Shown piece after piece: positions 54,854 through 64,000 of a stretch of 64,000 bases of DNA (position 1 is the first letter of the stretch; every line of letters starts with the position of its first letter). The notes under the pieces are model-generated. The model worked only from the letters and a program-made list of their open reading frames with translations. It had not been told where the DNA came from and did not search any database. The stretch spans positions 1 through 64,000 of the forward strand of contig NZ_JAIZDB010000013.1 in assembly GCF_029533155.1 (NCBI RefSeq), in the 5' to 3' direction. The DNA comes from Psychrobacillus antarcticus. GTDB taxonomy: Bacteria; Bacillota; Bacilli; Bacillales_A; Planococcaceae. The position numbers and the translations under genes are program-made.

Positions 54854-55654
54854 ATGACCTCCAAAAACGCAATATATTTATATACTAAGAATGACACAAA
54901 ATCTTTGCAAAGAAAAGCTAGAATTGCCGAAGCAATACATAGTCATGGTTTTACGATTGTTGAGGATTCCCAGTTCGCTTCGATTATAGTCAGCATTGGT
55001 ACGGATGGTTCATTTTTACAAGCAGTCCGCAAAACTGGATTTAGACAGGATTGTTTGTATGCGGGTATTTCTACAACAGATAGCCTCAGTATGTACTGTG
55101 ATTTTTTAGCAGATGATCTAGAAGCTATGGCCGAAGCAGTTCTAACTAAGAACATTCAAGTTCGTAAATATCCATTGCTAGAAGTTTCAGTAAATAATCA
55201 CCCTAAATTTCTTTGTTTAAATGAATTTACGATTCGCTCGAACATCATTAAAGCATTTGTATTAGATATAATTATTGATCATAAGCATTTTGAGTCCTTT
55301 AGAGGCGATGGCATGGTCATTTCCACTCCAACAGGTAGCTCAGGTTATAATAAGTCATTAAACGGTGCAGTGGTTGACCCTCTTCTGCCTTGTATTCAAG
55401 TGGCAGAGATTGCTTCTGTTAATAGCAATGAATATAGAACTCTAGGTTCATCCTTTATATTAAGTGGTCAAAGGACACTAGAACTTCGACTGCATAAGGA
55501 TTGGAATGATTATCCTTCTATGAGCACAGATAACGAAGCACTTAGTATTCAGCATGTCGAAAATGTATCCATTTGTTTAAGTGATAAAGTCATCAAGACG
55601 GTTAAAATGAAAAATAATAGTTATTGGGAAAAAGTGAAAAGATCATTTTTATAA
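54854..55654 (+). CDS. NAD kinase (second Bacillus-type paralog, YtdI/NadK2)
   Basis: 266 residues. Phosphorylates NAD to NADP. The GGDGT motif is SIGTDGSF here (Gly to Thr at the second position), followed by NEFTIRS and ISTPTGSSGYNKSLNG. The ATG at 54854 has AAGGAG 7 bases upstream; an ATG at 54848 is too close to it. Divergent from sppA and convergent with rarD, as in B. subtilis (ytdI). Confidence 0.9.
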   Translation: MTSKNAIYLYTKNDTKSLQRKARIAEAIHSHGFTIVEDSQFASIIVSIGTDGSFLQAVRKTGFRQDCLYAGISTTDSLSMYCDFLADDLEAMAEAVLTKNIQVRKYPLLEVSVNNHPKFLCLNEFTIRSNIIKAFVLDIIIDHKHFESFRGDGMVISTPTGSSGYNKSLNGAVVDPLLPCIQVAEIASVNSNEYRTLGSSFILSGQRTLELRLHKDWNDYPSMSTDNEALSIQHVENVSICLSDKVIKTVKMKNNSYWEKVKRSFL

Positions 55655-55658
55655 TTTG

Positions 55659-55700
55659 AACAAGATAGCTTTGTTATGCAGAGGGTCTATCTTGTTTTTT
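55659..55700. terminator. Shared terminator of NAD kinase gene and rarD
   Basis: AACAAGATAG (55659-55668) with CTATCTTGTT (55687-55696) and a T run; the rarD stop codon lies in the loop. Works for the plus strand and plausibly for both. Confidence 0.75.
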
Positions 55701-56582
55701 CACTTGCATTATTTTAGAAATCGTAAACAAAATTAGCGCAAGCCAGATACATGAAAATGATAGAAACTCTATTTTGCTAAATGCCTCATCGTATAATAAA
55801 ACCCCAACTAGTAGCATTAGCGTAGGTGCTATGTACTGAAAAAATCCTGACATATATAGCGGCATTGTTTTCGTTCCCTTAGCAAATAAAATTAAAGGAA
55901 CAGCAGTTGCAACACCAGTGAATAGGAGTAGGATGACGGTAGGAGCATCTGAAGTGAAAAATACTGCCTTATCGGTAACTACTAAATAGACAAAATAGAC
56001 GAGTGCAACAGGTAGAACAAAAAAAGTTTCAATCGTCAATCCTCGAAGTGCATCAATTTTAATACTTTTCTTTATGAGACCATATAACGCAAATGTAATG
56101 GCCAGCGTAAACGCTATCCAAGGAATTCCACCGTAAGAAACAGTTAAAATAATTACACCAACTGCTGCAAGTAGAACAGACAACTGTTGCGCTCTTGATA
56201 ATCTTTCCTTTAAAAATATAATTCCCAATAAAATGGAAAGTAGAGGGTTTATGTAATACCCTAAGCTTGTCTGTACGATAAAACCAGCATTCACTGCAAA
56301 TATGTATGTAAACCAATTTGCTGATATTAAATAGGAAGCTACAAAAAGCCCCCAAAAAGATTTTTGGTTTGCCCATAAATCCTTTAGATCTATTTTCAGC
56401 TGTTTTAAATTTCTTCCTACTATTACTAGCATCAGAGTAAATAAAAATGACCAAATGATCCTACCTGAGAGTATCTCATCACTCGAAACATGCTCTAATA
56501 GCTTCCAGTAGATTGGCATAAACCCCCATAAAATATATGCCAGTACTACAAATATGATTCCATTTTTTTCTTCCGTTCCCAA
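55674..56582 (-). CDS. rarD: EamA-family transporter RarD
   Basis: 302 residues, about ten membrane helices in two EamA halves. RarD signatures YILWGFMPIYWKLL, NWFTYIFAVNAGFIVQTSLGYYINPL and GTKTMPLYMSGFFQYIAPTLMLL. Probable metabolite/drug exporter of unknown substrate. TTG start at 56582 with GAGGTG 6 bases upstream. Confidence 0.92.
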   Translation of the reverse strand: MGTEEKNGIIFVVLAYILWGFMPIYWKLLEHVSSDEILSGRIIWSFLFTLMLVIVGRNLKQLKIDLKDLWANQKSFWGLFVASYLISANWFTYIFAVNAGFIVQTSLGYYINPLLSILLGIIFLKERLSRAQQLSVLLAAVGVIILTVSYGGIPWIAFTLAITFALYGLIKKSIKIDALRGLTIETFFVLPVALVYFVYLVVTDKAVFFTSDAPTVILLLFTGVATAVPLILFAKGTKTMPLYMSGFFQYIAPTLMLLVGVLLYDEAFSKIEFLSFSCIWLALILFTISKIMQVKKQDRPSA

Positions 56583-56655
56583 TTATGACACCTCTTTCCT
56601 TTGTGACTCGAAATATTAGGTTATTATATTGCTTTAAATCACTAAAGTAAATAAG

Positions 56656-56692
56656 AAAACACGGAGAGGTAATATTCTCTCCGTGTTTTCCG
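56656..56692 (-). terminator. Terminator of mbcS
   Basis: 13-bp perfect stem (56656-56668 with 56677-56689), T-rich on the minus strand, 25 bases after the mbcS stop. Confidence 0.85.
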
Positions 56693-56713
56693 AACAAATT
56701 TTAGCTCACCAAC

Positions 56714-58291
56714 TTACTTTTTACCATTTTCTCTTTGTCGTAAATCTAATCTTTTTATTTTCCCAGATGCTGTTTTTGGCAATACGTCAATAAATTCAAT
56801 TTCTCTTGGATATTTATAAGGAGCAGTTATTTGTTTAACGTGATTTTGGAGTTCTGTTATTAAATCTTCAGAACCTATTATAGATGCATCACGTAGTACA
56901 ACAAACGCTTTAACAATGCTTCCTCTTTCTGGGTGTGGTGCTCCGACTACAGCGCATTCTTGCACTGCTGGATGTTTCGTTAATGCATCTTCTACTTCAA
57001 ATGGTCCAATTGTGTAGCCTGAGCTGACTATAATATCATCTCCACGACCTTCAAACCAGAAGTAGCCATCTTCATCTTTTTTTGCCAGGTCACCTGTAAT
57101 ATAATAGTCTCCTCTAAACTGCAAAGACGTTCTCTCGGGATCTTTTAAGTACTCTTTAAATAATGCTGGTGTTTCTATATGTACAGCTATATCTCCAACT
57201 TCTCCAGGAGCGCAAATTTCCCCTAAGTCATTAATAATTTCAACTGTATTTCCAGGTGTCGGTTTCCCCATTGATCCAGGTCTTGCCTCCATACCCTTCA
57301 TCGTTCCAACTAGTAACGTATTTTCAGTTTGACCATAGCCATCTCGCACTTCTAAACCAAATACTTTATCGAATGTTTCAATTACCTCTCTATTTAACGG
57401 TTCCCCAGCAGAAACAGCGCTATGTAGAGAGGATAGATTATACTCATTTAACGTATCCACCTTTGCCATCATTCGGTATTCGGTAGGTGTACAACATAGT
57501 ACATTGACTTGCTTCTCTTCAATATTGGTTAAATAAGTTTTAGCTTCAAAATTCCCGTTATAAACATAACCAGTTGCACCACTACCAAGCGTAGCTAAGA
57601 AGGGACTCCAAATCCACTTTTGCCAGCCTGGACTTGCAGTTGCCCAAACTATATCTCCTTCTTGAATTGCTAACCAGTTTGGTCCAGAAGTCCGTAAATG
57701 TGCGAAAGCCCAACCATGTGTATGGACAACACCTTTAGGATTTCCAGTTGTACCACTAGTATACGAAAGGAATGCCACGTCGTCATTTAAGGTATCAACT
57801 GTTTGAAATTCTTCCGATTCAGCGTTTATTTCTTCCGTCAACGATATCCAATTGTCTTTCTGGTTGCCAATCACAAACAATAGTCGATCATCCAAGTTAC
57901 GAACTTCTTCAAATTGATCTAAGAATGGTTCATAGGCAATAATTGCTTTTGCATCACTATGTGTCAATCGATATTCAATATCCTTTGCACGAAGCATCTC
58001 AGAACTTGGTATAACAACGAGACCAGCCTTTAATGCAGCTATATATATTTCATACGCTTCGATCAAACGGGGTACCATTATTAATAGCACGTCTCCTTTT
58101 TGAAGACCTTTACGCATGAATAGATTGGCTATTCTATTAGCTCTTAGGATTAAATTTTTGTATGTACTCTTTTTTTGCTGCCCATCTTCTGATTCCCATA
58201 TCAACGCTAACCTTTCTTCATCTAACGCAAATTTTTCAAATTCAGTTACGAGGTTATAATGTTCTGGGGCAATTAAATCTTGTTTGTTCAT
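56714..58291 (-). CDS. mbcS: Acyl-CoA synthetase, MbcS/AcsA type
   Basis: 525 residues. Adenylate-forming ligase with SYTSGTTGNPKGVVH (P-loop), SPGWQKWIWS, DGYGQTEN, YYITGDLAKKDEDGYFWFEGRGDDII and PKTASGKIKR (C-terminal catalytic Lys). B. subtilis YtcI at this position is a medium/branched-chain acyl-CoA synthetase, and I infer the same here, though acetate or propionate cannot be excluded. Followed by its own terminator. Confidence 0.88.
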   Translation of the reverse strand: MNKQDLIAPEHYNLVTEFEKFALDEERLALIWESEDGQQKKSTYKNLILRANRIANLFMRKGLQKGDVLLIMVPRLIEAYEIYIAALKAGLVVIPSSEMLRAKDIEYRLTHSDAKAIIAYEPFLDQFEEVRNLDDRLLFVIGNQKDNWISLTEEINAESEEFQTVDTLNDDVAFLSYTSGTTGNPKGVVHTHGWAFAHLRTSGPNWLAIQEGDIVWATASPGWQKWIWSPFLATLGSGATGYVYNGNFEAKTYLTNIEEKQVNVLCCTPTEYRMMAKVDTLNEYNLSSLHSAVSAGEPLNREVIETFDKVFGLEVRDGYGQTENTLLVGTMKGMEARPGSMGKPTPGNTVEIINDLGEICAPGEVGDIAVHIETPALFKEYLKDPERTSLQFRGDYYITGDLAKKDEDGYFWFEGRGDDIIVSSGYTIGPFEVEDALTKHPAVQECAVVGAPHPERGSIVKAFVVLRDASIIGSEDLITELQNHVKQITAPYKYPREIEFIDVLPKTASGKIKRLDLRQRENGKK

Positions 58292-58436
58292 TAGATTTCC
58301 TCCTTTTTACTTTCTTATTATAAAGGAAAATCACCACTTTTAGTGAATATAAAATTCGAACTTTCAGACATTATTTTAATATATTATATACTTCCCAAAT
58401 ATAAACAAGAGAAGCTCTTTCCGCTGCATTAACTTC

Positions 58437-58468
58437 AAAAAAAACCGGCAGCAAAAGCTACCGGTTTT
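58437..58468 (-). terminator. Terminator of the SASP gene
   Basis: 12-bp stem with one mismatch (58441-58452 with 58457-58468), followed by eight T on the minus strand. Confidence 0.9.
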
Positions 58469-58477
58469 TATCTTCAC

Positions 58478-58681
58478 TTATTTTTGGTATCCGTTCATTT
58501 GTTGTTGGGCTTGGGCAACCAATCGCTTCGTAATTTCTCCGCCTACGGATCCGTTGGCACGCGATGATGCTTCACCACCAAGTTGTACTCCAAACTCTTG
58601 AGCAATCTCATATTTCATTTGATCAAGTGCTTGTCTTACTCCAGGTACTAGAAGTTGATTTGAGCTATTGTTGTTTGGCAT
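58478..58681 (-). CDS. sspA: Alpha/beta-type small acid-soluble spore protein
   Basis: 67 residues. Binds and protects DNA in dormant spores. Contains the GPR protease cleavage region [13 protein letters not shown] and the second conserved block [22 protein letters not shown]. The ATG at 58681 follows GGAGGTG by 7 bases; an ATG nine bases further upstream lies within that site. Monocistronic, expected to be sigma-G dependent; I do not call a promoter. It shows the organism makes spores. Confidence 0.95.
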   Translation of the reverse strand: MPNNNSSNQLLVPGVRQALDQMKYEIAQEFGVQLGGEASSRANGSVGGEITKRLVAQAQQQMNGYQK

Positions 58682-58763
58682 GTTCCTCACCTCCTTGTGA
58701 AATTAGATTGTTCAATTTCATCTAATTCATACACAGAGGAGAAAAGGTATTATTTTCTAATTA

Positions 58764-59966
58764 TTAAAGGAGACTTGAAAAATCATTCGACTTTTTCATT
58801 GGGAATGAAAGAACTTCTCTACTTTTCACTGCTTCTGTTATTAATTCATCAAAATCCTTAAAGCTCTCGTAGTATTCTACTTTTTCAAGTTTTGGTTTAG
58901 TCTTTGGACAGGATGGTGTAAAGATCGTACAGCAATCTTCATAAGGCAAAATAGACGTTTCGTACGTTCCAATTTCCCGGGCAATATCTATAATATCTAA
59001 CTTATCCATAGAGATTAGTGGTCTGAAAATCGGCGTAGTAGTAACAGCATTAATGGCAGTTAAGCTTTCCAATGTCTGACTTGCAACTTGACCTAAACTT
59101 TCACCAGTTACAATTCCTAAAGCTCCTATTTCCTCGCGTACAAGATCGGCAATTTTCATCATTAAGCGTCTTGTCGTAGTCATGGATACATTCTCAGGGA
59201 TTTGCGCTTGTATACTTTGTTGTATATCTGTAAAAGGTATGACATGAAGTCTTACAGTTGCACCAAAATGACTTAACTGATTGGCAAGATCCATCACTTT
59301 TTCCTTCGAGCGTTCACTTGTAAATGGAGGACTATGAAAATGTATTGCATCGAGGCGAACACCACGTTTTAAAAACATATATCCCGCTACTGGGCTGTCA
59401 ATTCCACCTGATAACATCAATAAGGAACGACCATTTGAACCTAGTGGCATTCCACCTGCTCCAGGAATGACCTGAGCCATCATATACACAGCATCTTTTA
59501 ATACTTCAATTCGTAAATCTATTTCGGCTTTCTTCATTTGAACTTTTAAAGTAGAGTATTGTTTTAATACATTACTCGCTACAATACTTTGTAACTCATA
59601 TGTGTCCATTGGGAAAAATTTATCTGAACGTTTGACGGTAACACGAAACGTTTTATCTTGGCTATCTAGGCTGTCCATAATTTTGAGTGCTGTTGCTTGA
59701 ATATCATCTAAATCCTTTGAACAGGAAGCTACTGGACTAAATGATTGAATACCAAATATTTTAGGCAATCGTTCTATTAACGCATTCATTTCCAAATCAT
59801 CGGTTGATGTCAAAAACATACGATCTCTTTCTGCTTGAATTTTAATATTAGGCAAATCTACAAAGGAAAACCTTATATTATTTCGTAAATGTGAAATAAA
59901 TTCCCTTCTATTTTTTCCTTTAGTGGATAATTCACCATAGCGTACTAATATCTTCTCCCATTTCAT
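58764..59966 (-). CDS. thiI: tRNA 4-thiouridine synthase ThiI
   Basis: 400 residues. Activates U8 of tRNA by adenylation. N-terminal ferredoxin-like and THUMP domain (about 60-165), then the PP-loop LSGGIDSPVAGYMFLKRG. As in B. subtilis it has no C-terminal rhodanese domain; CPKTKPKLE and EDCCTIF provide cysteines. It starts 6 bases after iscS, forming the ThiI-dedicated desulfurase pair. Confidence 0.96.
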   Translation of the reverse strand: MKWEKILVRYGELSTKGKNRREFISHLRNNIRFSFVDLPNIKIQAERDRMFLTSTDDLEMNALIERLPKIFGIQSFSPVASCSKDLDDIQATALKIMDSLDSQDKTFRVTVKRSDKFFPMDTYELQSIVASNVLKQYSTLKVQMKKAEIDLRIEVLKDAVYMMAQVIPGAGGMPLGSNGRSLLMLSGGIDSPVAGYMFLKRGVRLDAIHFHSPPFTSERSKEKVMDLANQLSHFGATVRLHVIPFTDIQQSIQAQIPENVSMTTTRRLMMKIADLVREEIGALGIVTGESLGQVASQTLESLTAINAVTTTPIFRPLISMDKLDIIDIAREIGTYETSILPYEDCCTIFTPSCPKTKPKLEKVEYYESFKDFDELITEAVKSREVLSFPMKKSNDFSSLL

Positions 59967-59972
59967 TCTTTT

Positions 59973-61106
59973 CTAATCTCCTTTAATTACATTCATTACT
60001 TGTTTGAATACAATTTTAAATTGGTCTATTTCTTGTTGGGTATTAATAGGACTAAGACTTATTCGCAATACGCCTTTTATATAATCGTCCGAAATGTGCA
60101 TAGCCTTTAGCACGTGACTTGTTTTCGTCTGTTTAGAAGAGCAAGCACTACTAGTAGATACAATGACATTCTGTTGCTGTAACGCATTAATCAATACCTC
60201 TCCTTTAATTTTTTGCACCGAAAATGAAATTATATGTGGTGCTTTCTTCGATGGAGATATTATTTTAACCAAAGGAAAAGTCTGTAAAAAATCCATTAAA
60301 TTATCTGACAGGCTTTGTAATTTTGCTATCTTTCCATCCAAATCCTCCAAAGCAAGTCTCATTGCTTTCGCTGTAGACACGGCCAAAGGTACGGATGTAG
60401 TACCACTACGAATGCCTGATTCCTGACCACCACCGAATAATATTGGTTCTATTTCGATGAATTTTTTTAAAGCAAGTAATCCCGATCCATTTAACCCGTG
60501 TATTTTATGAGAAGAGATTGTTATAGCATCAACATCGAATAGGTTAAAATCAACTGGTATTTTCCCAAAACTTTGAACTGCATCCATATGAATAAGTGCT
60601 CTGCTTTGTTCTCTTACAATTTTAGAAAGTTCTTCGATTGGTTGTATTGCCCCAGTTTCATTATTCACATGCATGACACTTACCAATATAGTATCAGCTT
60701 GAACAAGTGTTTCTAATGATTCCAACCGAATGATTCCTTCTGTATCAACGGGTATCCACTCAACTTTGAATCCTTGTCCACTTAGTTTATTAGCTGCTTC
60801 TATAATGGAAGGATGCTCAATTTCAGAAATTAATACATGCTTCCCTCGATGCTTATATTTTTGAGCTAAACCAAATATCGCTAAGTTATTGGATTCAGTT
60901 CCACCTGATGTAAAATATACTTTTTCACTCGAGGTTTTTAGTATGTCTGCAATTTGTTCTCTAGCAGATTGTAACAATTCATTTGTCTGATGTCCAAACG
61001 TATGAATGGAAGCTGGATTTGCCCAAAATTTTTCGTTTACAGTGACAAAGGTATTAAGTACCTCTGGATGTACTTTTGTTGTCGCACTATTATCAAGATA
61101 AATCAT
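59973..61106 (-). CDS. Cysteine desulfurase paired with ThiI (NifZ type)
   Basis: 377 residues. PLP enzyme that delivers sulfur to ThiI. YLDNSATTKVHPEV, SGGTESNNLAI, HMDAVQSFGKIPVD, the PLP lysine in SSHKIHG and the mobile-loop catalytic Cys in STSSACSSKQTK. Upstream of thiI with a 6-bp gap, the B. subtilis nifZ-thiI arrangement. Confidence 0.95.
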   Translation of the reverse strand: MIYLDNSATTKVHPEVLNTFVTVNEKFWANPASIHTFGHQTNELLQSAREQIADILKTSSEKVYFTSGGTESNNLAIFGLAQKYKHRGKHVLISEIEHPSIIEAANKLSGQGFKVEWIPVDTEGIIRLESLETLVQADTILVSVMHVNNETGAIQPIEELSKIVREQSRALIHMDAVQSFGKIPVDFNLFDVDAITISSHKIHGLNGSGLLALKKFIEIEPILFGGGQESGIRSGTTSVPLAVSTAKAMRLALEDLDGKIAKLQSLSDNLMDFLQTFPLVKIISPSKKAPHIISFSVQKIKGEVLINALQQQNVIVSTSSACSSKQTKTSHVLKAMHISDDYIKGVLRISLSPINTQQEIDQFKIVFKQVMNVIKGD

Positions 61107-61127
61107 TTACAATAACTCTCCTTTTCG

Positions 61128-61159
61128 AAAAAAAACCACCGTCACATAGTGAGGTGGTT
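61128..61159 (-). terminator. Terminator of ezrA
   Basis: ACCACC..TCAC pairs with GTGA..GGTGGT (61135-61158), loop ATA, then eight T on the minus strand, directly upstream of the desulfurase gene. Confidence 0.85.
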
Positions 61160-61224
61160 CACGTTTGTATACAAAATAGGATTTTCAAACATTTACAATT
61201 TCATACTGTTTTTAAATCATTTGT

Positions 61225-62925
61225 TTATGTACGCCAAGCTTCATCTCTCACTAATGCATCAATTTTCTTTAAAGCTCCCGGCTCTACCTCTTCCACTGCT
61301 GTCGCTGCATCTTCTAATGCCTTCGAATAACGTAATTGTCTAAAGGCTTCCTCTGCTTCTATTAGTCGTGCATGAACTTGAGGGTGACTTGTGCGGTAGC
61401 GATTACCATACTGAATAATTTTTTCTGTGAGTAAAACATTTTCAAGCATTTCTTTTGCTCTATTATGTACTTCCTCCATACACGCCTCTGCCTTTTCTAA
61501 ATAATTATCTACCAACGACATATTTAAAGGTACTTCTTGAAGGCTTTGCATTGCAACGTAGATATGCTCCTCTGCTTCTTCTAAACGAACATCCATATCC
61601 TCTGGAATACCAGGTATATTAGCTTTTTGTAACATACGGTCGGTATCATGTAACATATCTTTCAGTTCGTCTAGTTTTTCACGCGCACTATTTTCGTCAA
61701 TTCGAAGGTTTTTCAAACGATTGGCAAATCGATCTTGTTCTTCATAAAGTCGATCAATTTCTTCAGCAATTTCATTTAACTCTTCCTGTAGGCTTGAGTA
61801 AGCAGATTGTTCCTCCTCTACCCTGCTAGAAAGCAATGCATACTTTTTCTCTAATTCCTCTAGCTCTTTTAAGCAGCTTTGTGGAATTTCCGCCTCTTTT
61901 TCAGGTAGACGATAGCTCTGTTGTACATACGCTGCTTCTTCACTAACAGCACGTGTAACAGATGTAACTTCACGTAAACGAGTACCAGTTTGTTCTCTAT
62001 ATTGATCGACATATTTTTTTGCTAGCACTTCTTTTTCCAACAAATCATAGAACATATCTAATTCATCATTTAACTCTTCTACTCTACTAACTGTTTTACC
62101 GACATTCAGTTCAATGATTGCTTGTTTTAAGTCAACAAGTTCTAGTTCAATGGAATCTAACTTTTTATTCATTTCAAGATGCTGTAAGTAGTAAGAACTT
62201 TCTTCCATCTCTTTTTGTCCATTACGCAATTCATGAATAATAGCTGGAATTTTATGCTGTATTTCGGATAGAACTGTAGGAATATCATGCAGTTTAGGGA
62301 AGAACTTTTGCCCCTCATCCTGCACACTTATAACAAGTTCACGAGCTCTCAAATAATTCCCGGTATCTGTTAATCGATTAAATTCCTCAAACTGTGGAAT
62401 GAAGGATTCTAGCTTTTGCTCAAGTGCCCTCACTGCTTCTCCAAAGGAATGCTGATGTGCAAGAAGTGTTTTTCTAGCAGCACGATGTTGATCCTTTAGT
62501 TGCTCCATCTCGATACGGTTTTTTTCTTCACTACCGATTAGCTCTTCGAGTTCAGTTAAAATTCCAGACATTTTTTGATCACAAAGAGATATCAATATTT
62601 GAATTTCTTTTTCAATTTTCGTCGCTTTTGGAAAAATAAATCTATCTATACTCTCTTCCGCGTCAAATAACAGAACATCAATTTTAGGCATATGCACGTC
62701 CATTACTTCTGTCCATGTATTTCTCCATCTTTCAAACATTTCCTCTGTTTGACCATTCATATTCAGTTGTTTCACTTTTGTCATTTCTTCTAAAATTGGC
62801 TTGTTTTGAATTTGATGTTTTTCATGTTCTAATCTCTCTATTTCAGCGTTATGTTTTCGTCGTATGATAAATGCAAAAATCGCAATTACTAAAAGTATAA
62901 TGACTGCTGGGATGATATACTTCAT
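61225..62925 (-). CDS. ezrA: Septation ring formation regulator EzrA
   Basis: 566 residues. One N-terminal membrane helix (about 3-21) followed by spectrin-like coiled-coil repeats to the end. Binds FtsZ and other divisome proteins and prevents extra Z rings. Topology and length match EzrA, and it lies between the desulfurase and hisJ as in B. subtilis. Confidence 0.95.
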   Translation of the reverse strand: MKYIIPAVIILLVIAIFAFIIRRKHNAEIERLEHEKHQIQNKPILEEMTKVKQLNMNGQTEEMFERWRNTWTEVMDVHMPKIDVLLFDAEESIDRFIFPKATKIEKEIQILISLCDQKMSGILTELEELIGSEEKNRIEMEQLKDQHRAARKTLLAHQHSFGEAVRALEQKLESFIPQFEEFNRLTDTGNYLRARELVISVQDEGQKFFPKLHDIPTVLSEIQHKIPAIIHELRNGQKEMEESSYYLQHLEMNKKLDSIELELVDLKQAIIELNVGKTVSRVEELNDELDMFYDLLEKEVLAKKYVDQYREQTGTRLREVTSVTRAVSEEAAYVQQSYRLPEKEAEIPQSCLKELEELEKKYALLSSRVEEEQSAYSSLQEELNEIAEEIDRLYEEQDRFANRLKNLRIDENSAREKLDELKDMLHDTDRMLQKANIPGIPEDMDVRLEEAEEHIYVAMQSLQEVPLNMSLVDNYLEKAEACMEEVHNRAKEMLENVLLTEKIIQYGNRYRTSHPQVHARLIEAEEAFRQLRYSKALEDAATAVEEVEPGALKKIDALVRDEAWRT

Positions 62926-63075
62926 CGTAAGCCCCCTGTTCCAAATTCAAAAAGTTCTATTTACAATTCTACTCTATATCTTACCATGCTTTTATGTTAT
63001 TGTTTCATAAAATAAGAGAAAAGCAATTAAATCTTTCAAAAAATTATATTTCTATAATTAGGAGGCTGTTTTCTA

Positions 63076-63873
63076 TTGAAAAAGGATGGTCATATCCACA
63101 CACCCTATTGTCCACATGGGACAGAAGATTCTCTTCATTTGTATATTGAAAAAGCGATTCAAAATAGCTTCGAGGCAATTACCTTTACAGAGCATGCACC
63201 CCTACCTATAGGGTTTATAGACCCCACACCTGATATGGACAGTGGGATGAGCATGAACCAATTGGAATCTTATATTTCCGAGCTACAAAAGTTGAAAAAT
63301 GAATATAACAAAGATATTGTTATATCTACAGGATTAGAAATTGATTTTATATCTGGGTTTGAACAAAATACTACTACTTTCCTCAATACATATGGAAAAT
63401 ATTTAGATGACTCTATTTTATCTGTTCACTTCTTAAAACACGAAAATGATTATACGTGCATTGACTTCTCTAAATCTACATTTTTAGCATTCATCGAGCG
63501 ACTTGGAGATCCAATGTCTGTGTATAAATTGTATTATAAAACGCTGCTAGATTCAATAATGAGTAATCTTGGAGATTTTAAACCAAAGAGAATTGGTCAT
63601 ATAACGTTAGTGCACAAATTCCAGCACACCTTTGCGGAGGTAGTTCAAGACCATAAGGAAATAATAGTTATTCTGAATGAAATCAAACACCAGCAGCTTG
63701 AGCTAGATGTAAATAGTGCTGGATTAGCTAAGCCTTATTGTTTAGAAATTTACCCTCCACCTGCTTATATAAAGTTAGCGAAGGATCTGGGGATTCCACT
63801 TGTATTTGGATCGGATGCACATCAAGCAAAGGATTTACATCAGTTTTACTATGAAATAAGTAACTTACTATAG
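63076..63873 (+). CDS. hisJ: Histidinol-phosphatase HisJ (PHP type)
   Basis: 265 residues. Dephosphorylates L-histidinol phosphate. PHP metal motifs: DGHIHTPYC at the N-terminus, FTEHAP, STGLEIDFI, SVHFL, RIGHITLV and FGSDAH. TTG start at 63076 with AGGAGG 10 bases upstream, giving MKKDGHIHT. Divergent from ezrA, followed closely by ytsP. Confidence 0.95.
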   Translation: MKKDGHIHTPYCPHGTEDSLHLYIEKAIQNSFEAITFTEHAPLPIGFIDPTPDMDSGMSMNQLESYISELQKLKNEYNKDIVISTGLEIDFISGFEQNTTTFLNTYGKYLDDSILSVHFLKHENDYTCIDFSKSTFLAFIERLGDPMSVYKLYYKTLLDSIMSNLGDFKPKRIGHITLVHKFQHTFAEVVQDHKEIIVILNEIKHQQLELDVNSAGLAKPYCLEIYPPPAYIKLAKDLGIPLVFGSDAHQAKDLHQFYYEISNLL

Positions 63874-63889
63874 AATGGAGACCATAAAT

Positions 63890-64000
63890 ATGTTCACAAG
63901 ACCCGCTTACTCAGAAGACTTAACAGCTAACTACATGATGCTTTCAAAACAACTAGACGCTCTTCTAACTGGAGAAACAAATGCAATTGCAAATTTAAGT
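63890..64000 (+). CDS. ytsP: GAF-domain free methionine-R-sulfoxide reductase (YtsP), 5' part only
   Basis: 37 codons before the window ends: MFTRPAYSEDLTANYMMLS, then LDALLTGETNAIANLS, which matches the N-terminus of the YtsP/fRMsr family. The catalytic cysteines are beyond the window. The ATG at 63890 has GGAG about 9 bases upstream, and the gene begins 16 bp after hisJ, so the two are probably co-transcribed as in B. subtilis. Confidence 0.85.
   Translation, partial: MFTRPAYSEDLTANYMMLSKQLDALLTGETNAIANLS

Noticed and set aside
63076-63873. hisJ as part of a histidine biosynthesis operon
   Set aside because: No other his genes are adjacent; the stand-alone position next to ytsP is the usual Bacillus arrangement.

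Overview
The window is about 64 kb of low-GC Gram-positive chromosome. I infer a spore-forming member of Bacillales, most likely Planococcaceae (Psychrobacillus/Sporosarcina/Lysinibacillus-like). Reasons: gene order closely follows the Bacillus subtilis ysd-ytX block (ysdC, ysdB, ysdA, rplT-rpmI-infC, thrS, dnaI-dnaB-nrdR, speD, gapB, coaE-mutM-polA, phoR-phoP, mdh, icd, citZ, fxsA, pyk-pfkA, accAD, dnaE, nrnA, ytpI, ytoI, ytkL, ald, ackA-ytxK, tpx, sppA, nadK2, mbcS, sspA, thiI-iscS, ezrA, hisJ, ytsP). An alpha/beta SASP is present. An ATP-grasp enzyme resembling Enterococcus D-aspartate ligase suggests a cross-bridged peptidoglycan. The genus is not proven by anything I can see.

Layout. 1-4080: M42 aminopeptidase (cut by the window edge), a DUF2207 membrane protein, dUTPase, and divergent ysdB behind a sigma-W-type promoter. 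4081-7090 is a small accessory insertion between ysdB and ysdA: a lipoprotein, a 5'-truncated isochorismatase-family remnant, a blasticidin-deaminase-like gene frameshifted at its zinc cysteines, a GNAT acetyltransferase, and two copies of a short repeat. 7090-11150: ysdA and the translation genes, with an L20-type leader before infC and a T-box before thrS. 11190-20735: replication/repair genes (dnaI, dnaB, nrdR, coaE, mutM, polA) with speD and gapB between. 20814-27063: hflKC, the D-Asp-ligase-like gene, phoR, phoP. 27456-41370: central carbon metabolism (mdh, icd, citZ, pyk, pfkA), fatty-acid initiation (fadR-like-accD-accA) and dnaE. 41385-55654: nrnA, ytpI, ytoI, ytkL, an M24 peptidase, a DUF2071 protein, a Fluc pair, ald, uspA, ackA, ytxK, tpx, an RDD protein, sppA, NAD kinase. 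55674-64000: rarD, mbcS, sspA, thiI-iscS, ezrA, hisJ and the start of ytsP.

Regulation visible in the DNA includes a T-box, an L20 leader with a long-range antiterminator pairing, a perfect FadR-type palindrome upstream of the regulator-accD-accA operon, a structured speD leader that can pair with the speD ribosome-binding site, and a terminator-like hairpin that contains the ackA ribosome-binding site.

The most unusual content is non-coding. A dispersed repeat family (called element A, with an upstream partner B and a nested ~56-bp module D) sits in at least eight intergenic sites. Two nearly complete composite copies (B-linker-A, about 620-690 bp) lie in opposite orientation 30 kb apart. 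Module D is present in some copies, absent from others, occurs in both orientations relative to A, and its hairpin shows compensatory changes. No ORF explains it. I cannot match it to a named family from sequence alone.
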